The notes: generated by a model from the sequence alone, not told the origin. A DNA stretch of 64,000 bases from Acholoe squamosa (GCA_949317995.1 OX439044.1:10449141-10513140); one strand, 5' to 3'; positions 19,254-30,439 are shown, counted from the first letter of the stretch. Translations and numbers: made by a program.

Positions 19254-19650
19254 TTTTTGGGGTTAATTTTTGCTATGAATTGGCAGGAGAATAATGTGTA
19301 AATGCAGGTGGTTTACACACTTGGGGTGATGATGATAATGAAGGTGCTTGAATTAGGTGTCAGTCTATGCTGTGGGGAGTGGTATTGGCTAGGTTGACTA
19401 GCTTAATGCTTACAGTACTGCAAAGTCTGTACTGTAATAGTAATCTATGTGACAGAAGTAACATCTCCAACAGTAACACTGTCATTGAGCTCATTTTGGC
19501 TGCTTGATGCTGATCCTCCTCCACTCTCTTTCCAATTAAAGGACACGGGATCTAAACCAAACAGCAGCCTCTATTTTTCACACCAACACCCGGCGGTATA
19601 ATAAACTTGTGGTAGGCTAGTAGAATCAATTCTAATTCCCAGTGTTCTAC
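19254..19650 (-). promoter_or_regulatory. Upstream flank / possible 5' UTR of the channel gene
   Basis: This roughly 400-bp stretch precedes the channel ATG on the minus strand. No TATA box at a convincing distance or clear initiator was found, and no repeat family was recognised. It links the exon to the GC-rich patch beyond 19650, which is the better candidate for a core promoter. Whether a 5' non-coding exon lies here cannot be told from sequence alone. Confidence 0.3.
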
Positions 19651-19960
19651 ACATAGACGCCTACTCCGGCAATCAACCACTGGTGCCACTGTTTGTACAC
19701 AGCGTCCCGTGGAGAGCATACAAACTGGACGCAGCAGCAGACGACTTTTTGACCCAGACGCCGTTGGGACGCCGTGGGGACGCAGCGTCCAAATTTGCGC
19801 CGCTGGTAGCGGACGACGGCGGAACACAGCAGTCCGGTACACGCCGGTACAACTTCCCCGACACCCGCCAAGTCGATGTCGTCAATGTCCGGTCATGGCA
19901 CGACGTCTCCGCCCGTCGCCGCCCCTCCAGCAGGCGTCGATGAAGGTCGATATCTGATGG
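19650..19960. promoter_or_regulatory. GC/CpG-rich patch, possible shared promoter or first exon
   Basis: CpG density rises sharply here (GACGCCGTTGGGACGCC, GCGCCGCTGGTAGCGG, CCCGTCGCCGCCCC) and overlapping open frames appear on both strands, as expected of GC-rich DNA. On the plus strand, an ATG at 19876 opens an N-terminus-like frame (MSSMSGHGTTSPPVAAPPAG, then VDEG). It is low-complexity and matches no family I know. The patch lies about 400-700 bp upstream of the channel ATG, so it may be that gene's promoter or 5' UTR, or a divergent promoter with a second gene on the plus strand. Nothing proves transcription. Confidence 0.35.
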
Positions 19961-20199
19961 GGAAAGTACATCCGGTTTTCTCCAGTCTGGTGATCGTCAG
20001 AGATGCTCGTACAGCGTGTGTTCTCTTCTCCTTCATGCCATCTCTAAGTCGCTGCATTCTCTCTTGTTGAGCGCGACATTATGAGGTGCTCCTCAATAGG
20101 AATTTAAAGGGAGTAGATTTCAAATGTTTATCCCTTTTTCTTACAGCATTTAAAGTTAGATAGAGGAAAACAAATGGATATTTATGTGTTGATCCATCC

Positions 20200-20615
20200 T
20201 TTCAAAGTGTCTTCCTGTGTGGCTTCCTCCAATCTAAAGCACTTCTGCATTTCTAAATGTGGCTTCCAGGTGGCTTCTCCATTTTAAAGTAGCTTCCGAT
20301 ATATTTTTAATGTGACTTCCAAAAGCCTTCATTATTTCAAATGTAGCAAATATATTTATAACCTCATTGTTTCCAAACTGGCTTCGGAAATGGCTTCTGT
20401 CTTTTCAAATATACCTCCCAGTGGATTCATGGTTCTTAAACTGGCTACCTAGTTAGATCCAGTGATTTTCTAAACTGTAACTTCAGCCTTTGTCAAATGG
20501 GTTTCTCAATGTTTCCTCAAAGTGGCTTTTTTATATTTTTTTCACAACGTGGCTTCCAAAGTGGCTTCATCCTGTTTAAAGTGGCTCTGTCCTTCCAAAG
20601 TGCCTTCCTACTTAC
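20200..20615. repeat. Decayed minisatellite rich in AAAGTGGCTTCC
   Basis: Variants of TTTCAAA-GTGGCTTCC recur every 30-45 bp for about 400 bp (GTGGCTTCCTCC, ATGTGGCTTCCAGG, CAACGTGGCTTCCAAAGTGG). Units are diverged and uneven in length. No coding function is apparent. Confidence 0.6.
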
Positions 20616-21180
20616 CAACTCTTGACAGTACTCTTCTGACACGGTCACCCAGGTCGGAAAAAAAGTAATGAGAACCCATAAAAAGATCCAGAGCCGGGGT
20701 TGGGGGTGGGGCTATATGGGACGGCCAGCCAGCCAAGCGGCAGCGGCCCAAGTGCTACTGAGTCATCTTCCCAGACACTGGTAGTAGTAGTTTCCCTCTG
20801 CCCCACTTACTTCCACTGAAGAAGTGTCGTCGTATACTCCTCTATCACCCGTACTTTAACCTATAGGTGACACTGGTGATGACTCCTCTGTGATTCCCCC
20901 AGGGTCTCCCACTGTTAACTCCAGGTTATCCCTGTAGTTCCTCCAGGAGCTTGTGATGGGAGTTATAATGCTACCAGTGTGGCACCAATTGATGTGAGGG
21001 TGGGTATGGAGGGAGGAGGCTGCATACTGCTGCTGGTAGAAGTAGTGTCTGTGTTGCAGCACACGCATACTGCCCACCCTGTGAGTAGGGTAGTGGGGAG
21101 GAGGCGTGCATTGTGATCCCTGGGTGCTGGGTCTGCTGATGCTCTGTGGCACCATGCAGTGGTAGCAGTGGTAGTACTAC
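20616..21180. other. No gene seen
   Basis: This is of mixed composition, with a GC-rich patch at 20695-20755. The minus-strand frame at 20856-21155 is proline- and serine-rich and matches no family. It may hold unrecognised exon sequence, but I see no splice pair that would support one. Confidence 0.35.
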
Positions 21181-21184
21181 CGTA

Positions 21185-21480
21185 GTACCTCGTGTATGAG
21201 GCGCACCCCGTGTATAAGGTGTACCCCGTGTATAAGGCGCATTGGGATTTTGTGGGCGTGTTAGAAAAAAATAAAATGATATACTGGTAACTTATATTCT
21301 AACCGATTATTTTTCAAAGTTCACAAAAATATGGGCAGCCCGGAGTTACCCCCACTCCCTCATACCACTATCACCAGGGGGAGGGGGAGTCATTGGGAAC
21401 TTTTGGAAAAAAATCTTCTCCCCCTCCTATCAAGCGCAGGGGGTCTACCCTTGCGTGTAAGGCGTGTCACAGTATTCATT
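21185..21480. repeat. GTATAAGGCGCACC-type dispersed repeat
   Basis: Three direct units of CCCCGTGTATAAGGCGCA open the block and CTTGCGTGTAAGGCGTG closes it. Related words occur at about 28385-28430, 28790, 33188-33258, 48690 and 60780. This pattern is a common MITE/hAT-like repeat end in animals. Assignment to a superfamily is not possible here. Confidence 0.5.
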
Positions 21481-21726
21481 CAGATGGCCTAGCCAATACA
21501 AGCTAATTACCAAATCCTGCTGCCAGAATAAATCAGTATTGGTAGATCTAAGGACAAACCTCCTATCTACTAATTGAGTAATCTCACCCACAATTTATGA
21601 GGCCTAGTCCTTTAATGAGTGCATAATGCCTGAAGCCTTCATATTTATTGCTGTATGTGTACTATGGTCTTATTTTATACACTGATTTGATGCTCAGGCC
21701 GACCTGTAACTCTGCAGGGCAGCTAA
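21478..21726 (+). repeat. Dispersed 240-bp repeat (copy 2)
   Basis: It matches 14808-15047, including CCTCCTATCTACTAATTGAG and TTTATGAGGCCTAGTCCTTT, and again ends at GGGCAGCTAA. Here it runs directly into a TTAA-site MITE, as if the two inserted at the same point or share a boundary. Confidence 0.65.
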
Positions 21727-22281
21727 TGCAGGAGTGCATCATGCTCATTGGTCATCATGATGCACTGTAACATACTCAACGTCAATGGAGCATCATGCTG
21801 ACCCTCCATATGTATCAACCCCATAGGGTTGGAATGATGCTTGAGTGTAGCCCTGGTGAGTGACTCACCAGGGCTACATTCATGCATTGTGGTGACCAAT
21901 AGGCAGGGGCGTAGGAAAAAGGGGGGCCAGGGGGGCCTGCCCCCCAATCATAAAGAAGGTGGGGCCTGAGTATGTTTGGGCCCCCCAAAAAATTGTCAAG
22001 AATTTATAATAAATTGAACAAGGAACTAAAACTTTGCATCTCAAATTAGAATGGTAATAGTAATGGGATAAGGAAAATGAGGGCCTGGATCCCAGATTAG
22101 ATCTAAAATTCACAAAAAGTACTTTTCTATACAAATTTCATATTGGGTGTGTATAGGCGCTATTGCGCTTGAGCCGACAATTCAAGGTGGGCCCCCACTG
22201 GGCCCCCCCAATGAAGATTTGCTTCCTACGCCTCTGAATAGGCATGACGCCTTATTGCTTCAATGACCCTAAAAGGGTTAG
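21726..22281. mobile_element. TTAA-site MITE interrupted by a hAT-like element
   Basis: The outer MITE has GGAGTGCATCATGCTCATTGG at the left, the GGTGAGTGACTCACCAGGGC palindrome subtype, and ends CCCTAAAAGGGTTA. It is split by the 333-bp element at 21904-22236. Joining the flanks restores GACCAATAGGCATGACG, the usual family wording. Confidence 0.75.
21904..22236. mobile_element. hAT-like MITE (CAGGGGCGTAGGAA ends), nested
   Basis: It starts CAGGGGCGTAGGAAAAAGGG and ends CTTCCTACGCCTCTG, the inverted form. AATAGG borders both sides (AATAGGCA if two ambiguous bases are counted), consistent with a 6-8 bp hAT duplication. Subterminal G-rich and C-rich runs are typical. A shorter relative lies at 42227-42362. 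Confidence 0.8.
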
Positions 22282-22814
22282 CCCGTGGAGCCCTGCATTT
22301 ATGCATCATGACGACCGATGGGCATGATGCATTAAGGCATCAATGGCGCGTCAATTGCATCCATCATTCTAATCACGAGTAACTCTGCACTGCTGCATTT
22401 AAAACTCGTATACTCAGCACGAAGAATTTTTCAGCCTTTAAAGAGTCAACCCCGGAGGGTTAAAAAGGGCGGCAGAAGAATAGGATGCTCCATGCGTTAT
22501 TAACCCTTAGTACTGCATTGGAGCATCAGGTTGACCCTTAACTCTTTCAGGCCTAATGTTCCTCAAAGTCGACATGAAGGCCTATTTTTTGCCTATTTTC
22601 AGAATCCTCACTATTCTTCAAGAATATATAAGTCAAACTTTACCATCTTTTCAGAGTCTGACATATGGGAGGTGGTCTCTTGCGGAAACTGAGTCTATCT
22701 TTAATTTCTTAGATATGGTGAGCTTCCAAACATGAGGGAAAATACAAGAAATACCCTCCCAATTTAAACAACATTTAATAAAAAAAAATCGTAAAAAACC
22801 TACTTTTGATCATG
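22282..22814. other. MITE fragments and AT-rich sequence, no gene
   Basis: The first 120 bp (CATTTATGCATCATGACGACC, GGGCATGATGCATTAAGGC) are a truncated TTAA-site MITE. The remainder, from TTAACTCTTTCAGGCC at 22537, could be the far end of the next copy, but the link is uncertain. Confidence 0.4.
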
Positions 22815-23044
22815 CATCATGCCCATTGGTCGTCATGATGCATGAATGCATACCTGGTGAGTAACTCGCCAGGGCTACATTCAAGCATCGTGCTGACACT
22901 TCGGGGTTGATACACAAACTCTCGGAGGGTCGGCATGATGCTCTAATGAAGCGCTGGCAAGCAGTCCTGCCAGCACTTCATTTGTGCATCATGACGATCA
23001 CCTGTTATGATGCACTCCTGCACAAGCTGTATTTACAGGGTTAA
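22815..23044. mobile_element. TTAA-site MITE, right end intact
   Basis: It has both interior palindrome subtypes (GGTGAGTAACTCGCCAGGGC and GAAGCGCTGGCAAGCAGTCCTGCC). The right end is decayed but still shows TTACAGGG followed by TTAA. The left end is unclear. Confidence 0.7.
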
Positions 23045-23756
23045 GGAATTCATCAACTACATCAGGTTGGCATGATGCATGAATGCAGCTCTTGCAAATT
23101 GGATTGCATAGGATTTGAATTATTGCATTGATGCCGACCCTTCAGGACAAATTCGAATTTACTGTGTACATATATTCCCACTTTTAGGTTTTCGATGAAT
23201 ACTATCTGCGACTACTATATAGTGGTACTCTCTCAGGTTCTATGCCCATCAACCCCTCCCCTCCACACCTACCTCAGCCACACCTCCCCCACCCACCTGC
23301 ATACCTATACCTCACCTGGCGTAGGCTACAGGTGAGAGCAGGAGGAAACTACAGAATATACACAGGCCTTTTTACTACTGCCCCAGGGTAGATACACCAC
23401 GAGTAGGACACATGCATTGAGCTGGACACCTGTATTTGTAAAACAAAAAACACAGAAATCATTGAACTTAAGTTCTCGCATTGTTCATTATTGGGATGAA
23501 GAAATACATCTATAGGCTGGAAAGGGTTTATAACAACAAGAATAAGTCGCTATCAAATGATTAATCAAGAGTTCAGGTCTTTGTCTCATGGTGAATCTAC
23601 CCTATATCTGCCCTACAGCCTCACACTAGTACCAGGGCCAGTGGTTGCTATGGAAATACAATTGACTCAAAGTGCCATTAATGCATGGCGGTATGCAGGG
23701 TGTGCATTGGCAGTGCTGTGGGTCGGAGGGATTTGGCCGCCGGACAGCTTGTGTTG
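23045..23756. other. No gene seen
   Basis: A C-rich patch at 23250-23310 (CCTCCCCTCCACACC) and short open frames are all that is visible. No splice-bounded exon was recognised. Confidence 0.4.
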
Positions 23757-23877
23757 CACTCTAAAAAAAATAACTGTTAAATCTACCAGTGATCCTCTTA
23801 AAACTGAACAGTGAACCACCGTGTGGATGGGCTGATACGCACCCCCTGTACAAGCGGCCTTAAAGGGTCTCTGATTT
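23757..23877. repeat. CACTCTAAAAAA MITE fragment joined to a TTAA-site MITE fragment
   Basis: CACTCTAAAAAAAATAACTG and ATCTACCAGTGATCCTC are the 5' part of the CACTGTAAAAAA family, cut after GAACAGTGAACCACC. It runs on into CACCCCCTGTACAAGCGGCC, the 3' part of a TTAA-site MITE. Both are truncated at the join. Confidence 0.6.
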
Positions 23878-24246
23878 GATGCCAATATTGATTAAACACC
23901 AAGCTTGGTCCCTATGTGGAGTGGATGTCACAAAGGGGAGGGGACATGTCTGTGTGATTCTACCCTAGAGTGATGGGAAAATGTCGAAAAGATTGGTGCC
24001 AAACTGGTGATAGTTGCTGGTGTATGAGAGGCAGTAGGATACTGGTATATTGGACAGAGTTAGTGTTCACACACTCTACATGTATTGCTATATCAGGGTC
24101 GCCTTCTGGGACTCTAAGGGCTGCATCCACGGATGGTACACAAACCTCTTTTTTTTTCATCATCATTGATCTCTATGGGGAAAATGCTGCTCTCACACTC
24201 CTATCTCTCTACACTAATTACGTCTCACATAACCTTACCCACTTGA

Positions 24247-24516
24247 CATTTTCAACGTTAGAAAACCTTTTTTATTACGTTCCTAAGTTCGCCAAACGTC
24301 ATTTTTAAAGTCAAAGCATGTACACAAAAGAAGTCTATTTAACCGTCTATTAAAAGGCTTTTATTTTTTAGGTTAAAAAACGTCTCTTGACGTAAAACAA
24401 ACATAACTAACCAACGTTTTTATTTGGGTAAAAAAACGTCTGTAAGAAAACGTTTTTGAATGCAATAAAAACGTTTTTACCCAAACCTATTCTGAGCTTT
24501 TGAAAACGTTGAAAAT
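24247..24516. mobile_element. AACGTT-rich foldback MITE
   Basis: The ends ATTTTCAACGTTAGAAAAC and GTTTTCAACGTTTTCAA-type words are inverted: the right end reads TTTTGAAAACGTTGAAAAT. AAACGTTTTT/AAAAACGTTTT words recur in both orientations inside. It is a foldback-like element of about 270 bp with no coding content. Confidence 0.6.
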
Positions 24517-24963
24517 ACGCTTTTTGCCATGTAAGTATGTTTGACACCCCTATATATCCATCTGAAGGAGGGATGTCTGTGCAATGTGTGGTCTTGTCCC
24601 ATTGGGACATTTCTTATCTTCGACTGCGCTATGGAATCTTTGACTGCCTCTGTTGAATGACGGGGCTATTTGAATCCTATACAAACTAGGCCGGTAGAGG
24701 CCCAGTCGACTCTGTGTTAAACCCATAGTCCACTTGGTCTCTATCGCGTAGATGAGCCATACAATCTATAAAAATCTGGCGAATGAGGCCTAGTGAGAAT
24801 GTAAGGCCATTTTTAAATAACCTCCTGGAAAAAGTCCTCCAATTGACAAATTTGGAATTCACTTTTTTTTTAAAAATCTTTCTGCTAGTCTCACAAAACA
24901 CCCTATGGATTCTCTTATCAGTAAGAGCTGGATAAATTTAGGAAGACTAATGACATTAGAGTT

Positions 24964-25290
24964 AGGGCTCCCACTACGGTTTGAAGTATGGCAGTCGTAG
25001 TATTTTAAGACATGCCCTCCGGCATGGCATTTCTCAAGATGGTACGAGTACACCTCTCCAAATCGTAGTGGGATCCCTCACTCAGATGCCATTACAGCCC
25101 TACATCTAATAGTCACCAATGATTGCACTGGTAAGGCTGCCCTACCAAACTCTATGTAAATACCATGTTAAGATCTGATCATAGAGAGCAGTCGTAGGAC
25201 ATCAACTACAGTCACCTACTCTAATTTTGAAACTTTCAAGTCGTAGTGGCTGTGTGCAATCGTACCATGTTGGGAAATGCCCGCCTGAGT
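24964..25290. mobile_element. CCCACTACG-family MITE (copy 2)
   Basis: GCTCCCACTACGGTTTGAAG begins it, and inner inverted words (AAATCGTAGTGGGATCC, AAGTCGTAGTGG) recur. GGCATTTCTCAAGATGGTAC and GGTAAGGCTGCCCTACCAAAC match copy 1 at 8776-8990 in the opposite orientation. Confidence 0.6.
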
Positions 25291-25444
25291 CAGATACTTC
25301 CTTAGTAAAGGCGACAAAGACATTTCTCTGTTAAGTGGTGCCATCTTGATAAATGCCCTCCAGGACCAGGCAGTACTGATACAGCTGACTGTATTTGACG
25401 TCCTGTATCCAGATCACAACTGGTGTCAGCACATAGTGTCCAGT

Positions 25445-25548
25445 AAATAGAGAGAACTAAACGACCGTGGTGTATGAGGTGGCCGATCCACAACGCCCTC
25501 GGGGTGGATCGGCCACCGAGGACACCAGGGGAGTTTAGTTCTCTATTT
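25445..25548. repeat. Hairpin H7 (AAATAGAGAGAACTAAAC stem)
   Basis: Arms of about 45 bp, including GTGGCCGATCCAC and its inverse, with a few bulges. The short loop AACGCCCTCGGGGT is GC-rich like the apexes of H2 and H10. A TIR-bounded element follows immediately. Confidence 0.8.
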
Positions 25549-25785
25549 ATTTTATGTTTTTAGAGGGTTTAAATAAGGAAAAATCAGCAAAATCTGGTAC
25601 CGTAGTTCCCCATACGAGCGGTGGTCCGCCATTTTGAAAGTTTACATGCACCCGGAACGCGGCTGCAGTACTGGATCGGCCGCTGTGGTGGATCCGCACA
25701 CGTTACGCCACTGGGGGTGTGGCAATCAGCCCGGCAATGCTATCTCTACGGGAAGAAGTTATTCACATAAAATAACACACAGTAC
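25548..25785. mobile_element. TATTTTATGT-TIR element next to hairpin H7
   Basis: It begins TATTTTATGTTTTTAG after the hairpin and ends near CACATAAAATAAC. It shares GGTCCGCCATTTTGAAAG and GTTTACATGCACC with the 15457 element. It is the third hairpin-plus-element arrangement in the window. Confidence 0.55.
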
Positions 25786-26117
25786 ATCCACCTTCACCAC
25801 TCTCACTATGTAAGATCAGATACTACCTTATCTGCCATCATTGGTACACCTTTAAGAGCTGCTGTTATAGCTAATGCATAGGGAGCCTAAGTCTTGCGAT
25901 AAACCATGTTGTAAAAAAAATAAATTCTGATTTGGAACTAAAATGACCAATATTTGAATTGCCCTAGAAGCCCACCATATATGAAATTCTAAGGCTCAAT
26001 GCTCATTCTTAAAAAAAGTTATGCTAGGCCTAAAAGATTCTCCTATCCTTCAAGCCTGCAGGCGAAAATATGTTAGGCCTTGAACGTGCGGTCACGTGAC
26101 ATGACTTATAGTCTCCC

Positions 26118-26215
26118 TATTAATGCATTATGCCCATTGGTCATCATGATGCACCAATGAAGTGCTGGTGAGACTGCTCGCCAACACTTCATTGGAACAT
26201 CAGGGTCGGCATGAT
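26118..26215. repeat. TTAA-site MITE fragment
   Basis: GCATTATGCCCATTGGTCATC, an AGTGCTGGTGAGACTGCTCG palindrome and CAGGGTCGGCATGAT are present. The right half is missing. Confidence 0.65.
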
Positions 26216-26266
26216 TCTTGTGCAGAGGTGGTGTCGGGGACTAATAAGGATTCAGACCTCTCTTAA

Positions 26267-26501
26267 GCTAGGGATCCACTGGTGCGAGTTTCTTGCGACT
26301 TGCACTCGTGCGTGTCTTCTCGCAGAAGACGTTCCAGCAGTGGATCTGCTGCTGCGAGAAACCTCATGCGATGTCGGAGCGGCGTGCGACAACATTCGCA
26401 AAAATCAAAATAATTTGATTTTTGTGAATGCTCTGCGAGTAGGCACGCACGACTACAATTCGCAAGTAACTCGCGGCAGTGGATCTGTACCTTTAGTGGG
26501 G
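26267..26501. mobile_element. Palindromic MITE (GGATCCACTGGTGCGAG ends)
   Basis: GGATCCACTGGTGCGAG at the left is mirrored by CTCGCGGCAGTGGATC at the right, and a central AAAAATCAAA-TTTGATTTTT palindrome lies between. CGCGAGAAAC/CTTCTCGC words add further symmetry. The open frame across it is incidental. Confidence 0.65.
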
Positions 26502-26719
26502 TGAGGGCAAATGAAAACCAGCCGCCGCATGAAAATCAGCCAAACCTGTTGTTAGAAAATCACCACTCCATTACCAGCAGCTCTTTGCAACATGATCTGT
26601 TGCAACATCACCTGTACCCTGTACCGCTCTGGTACAAAGTCAATGTGACTCGTTTGTGATCAATTCTTATAGTGTCAGATCCACATAGGCCACACCCCTT
26701 GTAACCCTACCTCCTCCCC

Positions 26720-26740
26720 CCCCACACACACACACGCTGC
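26720..26740. repeat. CA microsatellite beside a C tract
   Basis: CCCCCCCC is followed by a short (CA)n run. No associated feature. Confidence 0.8.
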
Positions 26741-27051
26741 ACCCCACCGAAGGCACCAAAATAATCTTCTATAAAATGCATGTGATCTAACAGTACAGTA
26801 AAATTCAAACTGATAATGTTACATTATAGCTTTGCCAAGCAGTTTAATTGATACAGATATTGTCTATACCGTTATTAATTTTGTAAACTGGTTAACATAT
26901 AACCACATTTTGTAGTCCTCAGTTGCCTTTGAAAGGAAATTCAAGCCATGGTATGGAAAAATTCCTTGTATAAGGTATACACTGAGTTCAGGACGAATCT
27001 ATAAGCTACAGAAGGCTTCTAAAATGGTTCATCAGTCACGGTCTCTACATG

Positions 27052-27360
27052 CAGGAGGGGGTTGCTCCTATAGTAAAAGGAAGAGCTGACTAAAAATGCC
27101 CTTGTTTCCAGTCCTTTCTTTTCATGTAGCTATATCTTGTCCCTTTTGTTGCTCACAAGTGGACATTCAAGTACGGTGCTCAAAAAGGGGATTTGAGTAG
27201 TAGGTACCTGATAGTGCAGCTCTCTCTGTTTGAAACAAGGCAGGTGACTTTTCGGACTAATGTGGTGAGTGCAAGTTGAATGGTGAAGCAGAGATTGACT
27301 TCTTTTGAAAAGAGGGTACCTACTGACAGCTCTTTTTACCATAGGAGCAACACGCTCCTG
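27052..27360. mobile_element. CAGGAGGGGGTTGCTCC MITE, single full-length copy
   Basis: Its ends CAGGAGGGGGTTGCTCCTAT and ATAGGAGCAACACGCTCCTG are inverted repeats. The interior phrases (TTTTGTTGCTCACAAGTGG, GCAGCTCTCTCTGTTTGAAAC, GTGACTTTTCGGACTAATG) match each half of the dimer at 17235-17920. This copy establishes the monomer length at about 309 bp. Confidence 0.8.
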
Positions 27361-27664
27361 GTACTACAGTAGACACGATGCGGCCTTTAAAGTGCTATGG
27401 GTGGTACGCGTTTGTCCATGTCCCGTTGTACCTGGCTGTCTGTATATACATTGTTCAACATACAATGGCTATTTCCACTGCCACTATAATGGCACTATAT
27501 ATGGTGGATGAAAGCCAGGAGAAGTGAAGCCAGGCCATTGGCTTCTTCTGTATGGTATTGTGTGGAGGTACGCTGGGCGTGTGTCTGGAATGCACATAGT
27601 TCTACTGTATTGGCCTGGTGGATATTCCTCTGTGTCACTTGTGTGTAGTATGACCGACATGTCA

Positions 27665-28125
27665 TAATTTTTAAGCAGGTATTCCACTGCTGTCGGTCGG
27701 CCAATTCTTTGCTAATCAGATTATTTTTGATAATGCAAAAGTATAGAAAAATCAGTTGGATTAACAAAAATCAGTGGAATACCTGTTTTAAGCACTTGTT
27801 CCACAGGTGTAAATCTGTTGGATTAGCAATAATTTGACCAATTTTTCTATACTTTTGATATATTATAAATCATTGGATTAAGGCGATGTCGTCTGATTCG
27901 GCACGTGTGGAACCAGCACTTTAATATCACATTAAATTTCAACAGATTAATTAGCATTGGTCGGTTTAATTTCAGGCCAGTGGAATACCTGCTTTAACAC
28001 ACTTGTTCCGCTGCCGTCAGTCAGGCATATTTTTGTGAATCTGACCAATTATATCTATACTTTTGTGACACCATTTGTCGGATTAGCAAAAGAAAATGCC
28101 CGACCGACAGCAGTAAACCAATGCC
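27665..28125. mobile_element. Palindromic element, GTTCCACNG / TCGGATTAGC family (copy 2)
   Basis: ATTCCACTGCTGTCGGTCGG, CACTTGTTCCACAGGTG, GTGTGGAACCAGCAC and GTTCCGCTGCCGTCAG recur in alternating orientation. At least three inverted half-units are packed together, more than in copy 1 at 5405-6015. Non-coding. Confidence 0.55.
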
Positions 28126-28591
28126 TTAGTGGGTCCTCCATGTAGCCGATAACCATCGTGTGAAATTGGGCCTCCCTCTCAGGAAATCTCTAGAATGCCA
28201 GGTATTTCCAGGTACAATTTTTAAGCCTTATTTTGGCCCTGATAATGACAAAAAGAGACTTAAATGTTAATTATGGAAACCTAAATCTGAGAAAAAAAAT
28301 TGCAATTTGCTACCCACAGCCAGGGACTACCCTTTTGCACATTAACAACCCAATTCATTGGTATGGTCAAATTTAAGTACATTATTACCCGGCGTATAAG
28401 GCAGCCCTGCATATACTATGTAACATGCACCCTTGGTTGAGAGAAAACCTATAAAACACACCTATAAAATTATAATATATCTGGGTGTTGTTTTTGGCCT
28501 ATGTAGTACTGATTATATGGCTTCTTTGAATGCGGCCAGAACCACCAAGGGGAATACGATGCAAAATTATCCCATGTAAGTGGAATTTGCA

Positions 28592-28779
28592 TTTATGTCA
28601 TGGCTACTGGTTTGAATGCTTTTAAGAAGAGAAATTCAACAAAATTTAGCTCTGTTCATTGCTGTAGGTCACATGATCGTCAGCCATTGAATACGGCCAC
28701 ATTGTATTCCATCCCCCCCATTGAATACGGCAGTTATAGTACTAATCTATAGTGACGTTCGTATCAGCCATGACATAAA
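28592..28779. mobile_element. TTTATGTCATGGC-TIR element (copy 2)
   Basis: It starts TTTATGTCATGGCTAC and ends GCCATGACATAAA. It shares GAATACGG-CCACATTGTATTCC and GAATACGGCAGTTATAGTAC with the 15181 copy and is about 50 bp longer. Upstream it keeps CCCATGTAAGTGGAATTTGC, the remains of one arm of hairpin H5. Confidence 0.75.
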
Positions 28780-29189
28780 AGGTAATTGTACCCCACATAT
28801 AAGGTACACCCCCTATTTTGGGGGTATAAAAAGGTGCAGTCAGTTCTCAGATTCATAAATTAGCCGTGGCGTATATGCGAGGTAGGCTACGATTGTATCT
28901 ACAATTGGGTGGGTGCCTGCACAAGACAATACGGTATACACACATAACCCATTACATCATAGGGCTGTCATTTTTAGTTAGTCTAATCATGTACCTGTGG
29001 TTTCCATACAAAGGTAGACCCACTCCAGGACATCATGTGCTGCTGACCATCATTGTATTCCACTGGTGGCCAAATTGACCTTTATGCCTGCAATTGGAAA
29101 ATTGTGTCACCAGATGAATTATTCAGAAACTGGAAATACAATAGATATGTCATTATGCCCAAAGTCCACTGGTTTCAATATTATCTAAC

Positions 29190-29971
29190 TTTATTGCCTA
29201 TAAACCGTCCCAGTAGAGCTTGCAATTAGCCTAAACATTGATGTAAACTTTCCCAGTAGAGCTTGCAATTAGCCTAAACATTGCCTATAAACTGTCCCAG
29301 GAGAGCTTGTAATTAGTCTGAACATTGCCTTAAACTGTGCCAGTAGAGCTTGCAATTAGCCTAAACATTGCCTATAAACTGTCCCAGCAGAGCTTGCAAT
29401 TAGCATAAACATTGCCTATAAACTGTCCCATTAGAGATTGCAATTAGCCTAAACATTGCCTATAAACTGTCCCAGGAGAGCTTGTAATTAGTCTGAACAT
29501 TGCCTTAAACTGTCCCAGGAGAGCTTGTAATTAGTCTAAACATTGCCTTAAACTATCTGCAGAGAGCTTGCAATCAGTCTAAACACTGCCCCTAAACTGT
29601 CCCAGGACTGCTTGTGATTAGCCTAAACATTGCTTATTTACTGTCCCGGGACAGCTTGCAATTAGCCTAAACATTGCCTATTAACTGTCCCAGGACAGCT
29701 TGCAATTATCCTAAACATTGCCTATTAACTGTCCCAGGACAGCTTGCAATTTGCCTAAACATTGCCTATTAACTGTCCCAGGACAGCTTGCAATTATCCT
29801 AAACATTGCCTATTAACTGTCCCATGACAGCTTGCAATTATCCTAAACATTGCTTATTAACTGTCCCGGGACAGCTTGCAATTATCCTAAACATTGCCTA
29901 TTAACTGTCCCAGGACAGCTTGCAATTCGCCTAAACATCGCCTGTAAACTGTCCCTGGAGAGCTTGTAATT
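29190..29971 (+). repeat. 18-unit minisatellite, about 43 bp per unit
   Basis: Each unit reads close to GAGCTTGCAATTAGCC + TAAACATTGCCTATAAACTGTCCCAG. Eighteen units can be counted. The first nine or ten carry AGTAGAGCTTG/AGGAGAGCTTG and the next seven GGGACAGCTTG with ATTATCC. Two subarrays with different unit variants show expansion from within. No open frame persists. Confidence 0.9.
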
Positions 29972-30430
29972 GTGATTTATGTGTTTCAAAACACAATGGT
30001 GGTGGGTTTATGTGGTGGCAGCCAGGAATCTGCACACATTTCATTTGGAGAAACATAGTTAGAATAGTTTGGTATTGACAGCCTTATTTGCCACAGTGGT
30101 CTGAGGAAACAAGATCTGGTTCTGCATGGCCCATAGATGTCGTCATAGATATATCATTGAATCTCTGATTGATACCTTGCAAAATTTGTCAATGGTCAAA
30201 TACATGGATTCACTCAAACCTGTCTATCCAAGCAGACAGTTCCTTTAATCATTGAAACTAATGAAGAAATTATAACTTTGGATAGATACTTAATTAATTG
30301 TGTCGCTCTATCTGCATCTAAACCTCGAATGCACCATTCCCTCTGGCCGTCATTTAGCATTAATGTAGCCCCTAGTGAGATATATGATAACAAACAGTCG
30401 TGGCATTTGGAGGCTTCGTGCACTGCTTAA
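29972..30430. other. No gene seen
   Basis: Sequence after the minisatellite has short frames only. No repeat family was recognised. Confidence 0.4.
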
Positions 30431-30439
30431 AAAGAAAGG

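Noticed and set aside
29190-29971. CRISPR array
   Set aside because: Units are contiguous with no unique spacers and the context is a eukaryotic genome; it is a minisatellite.
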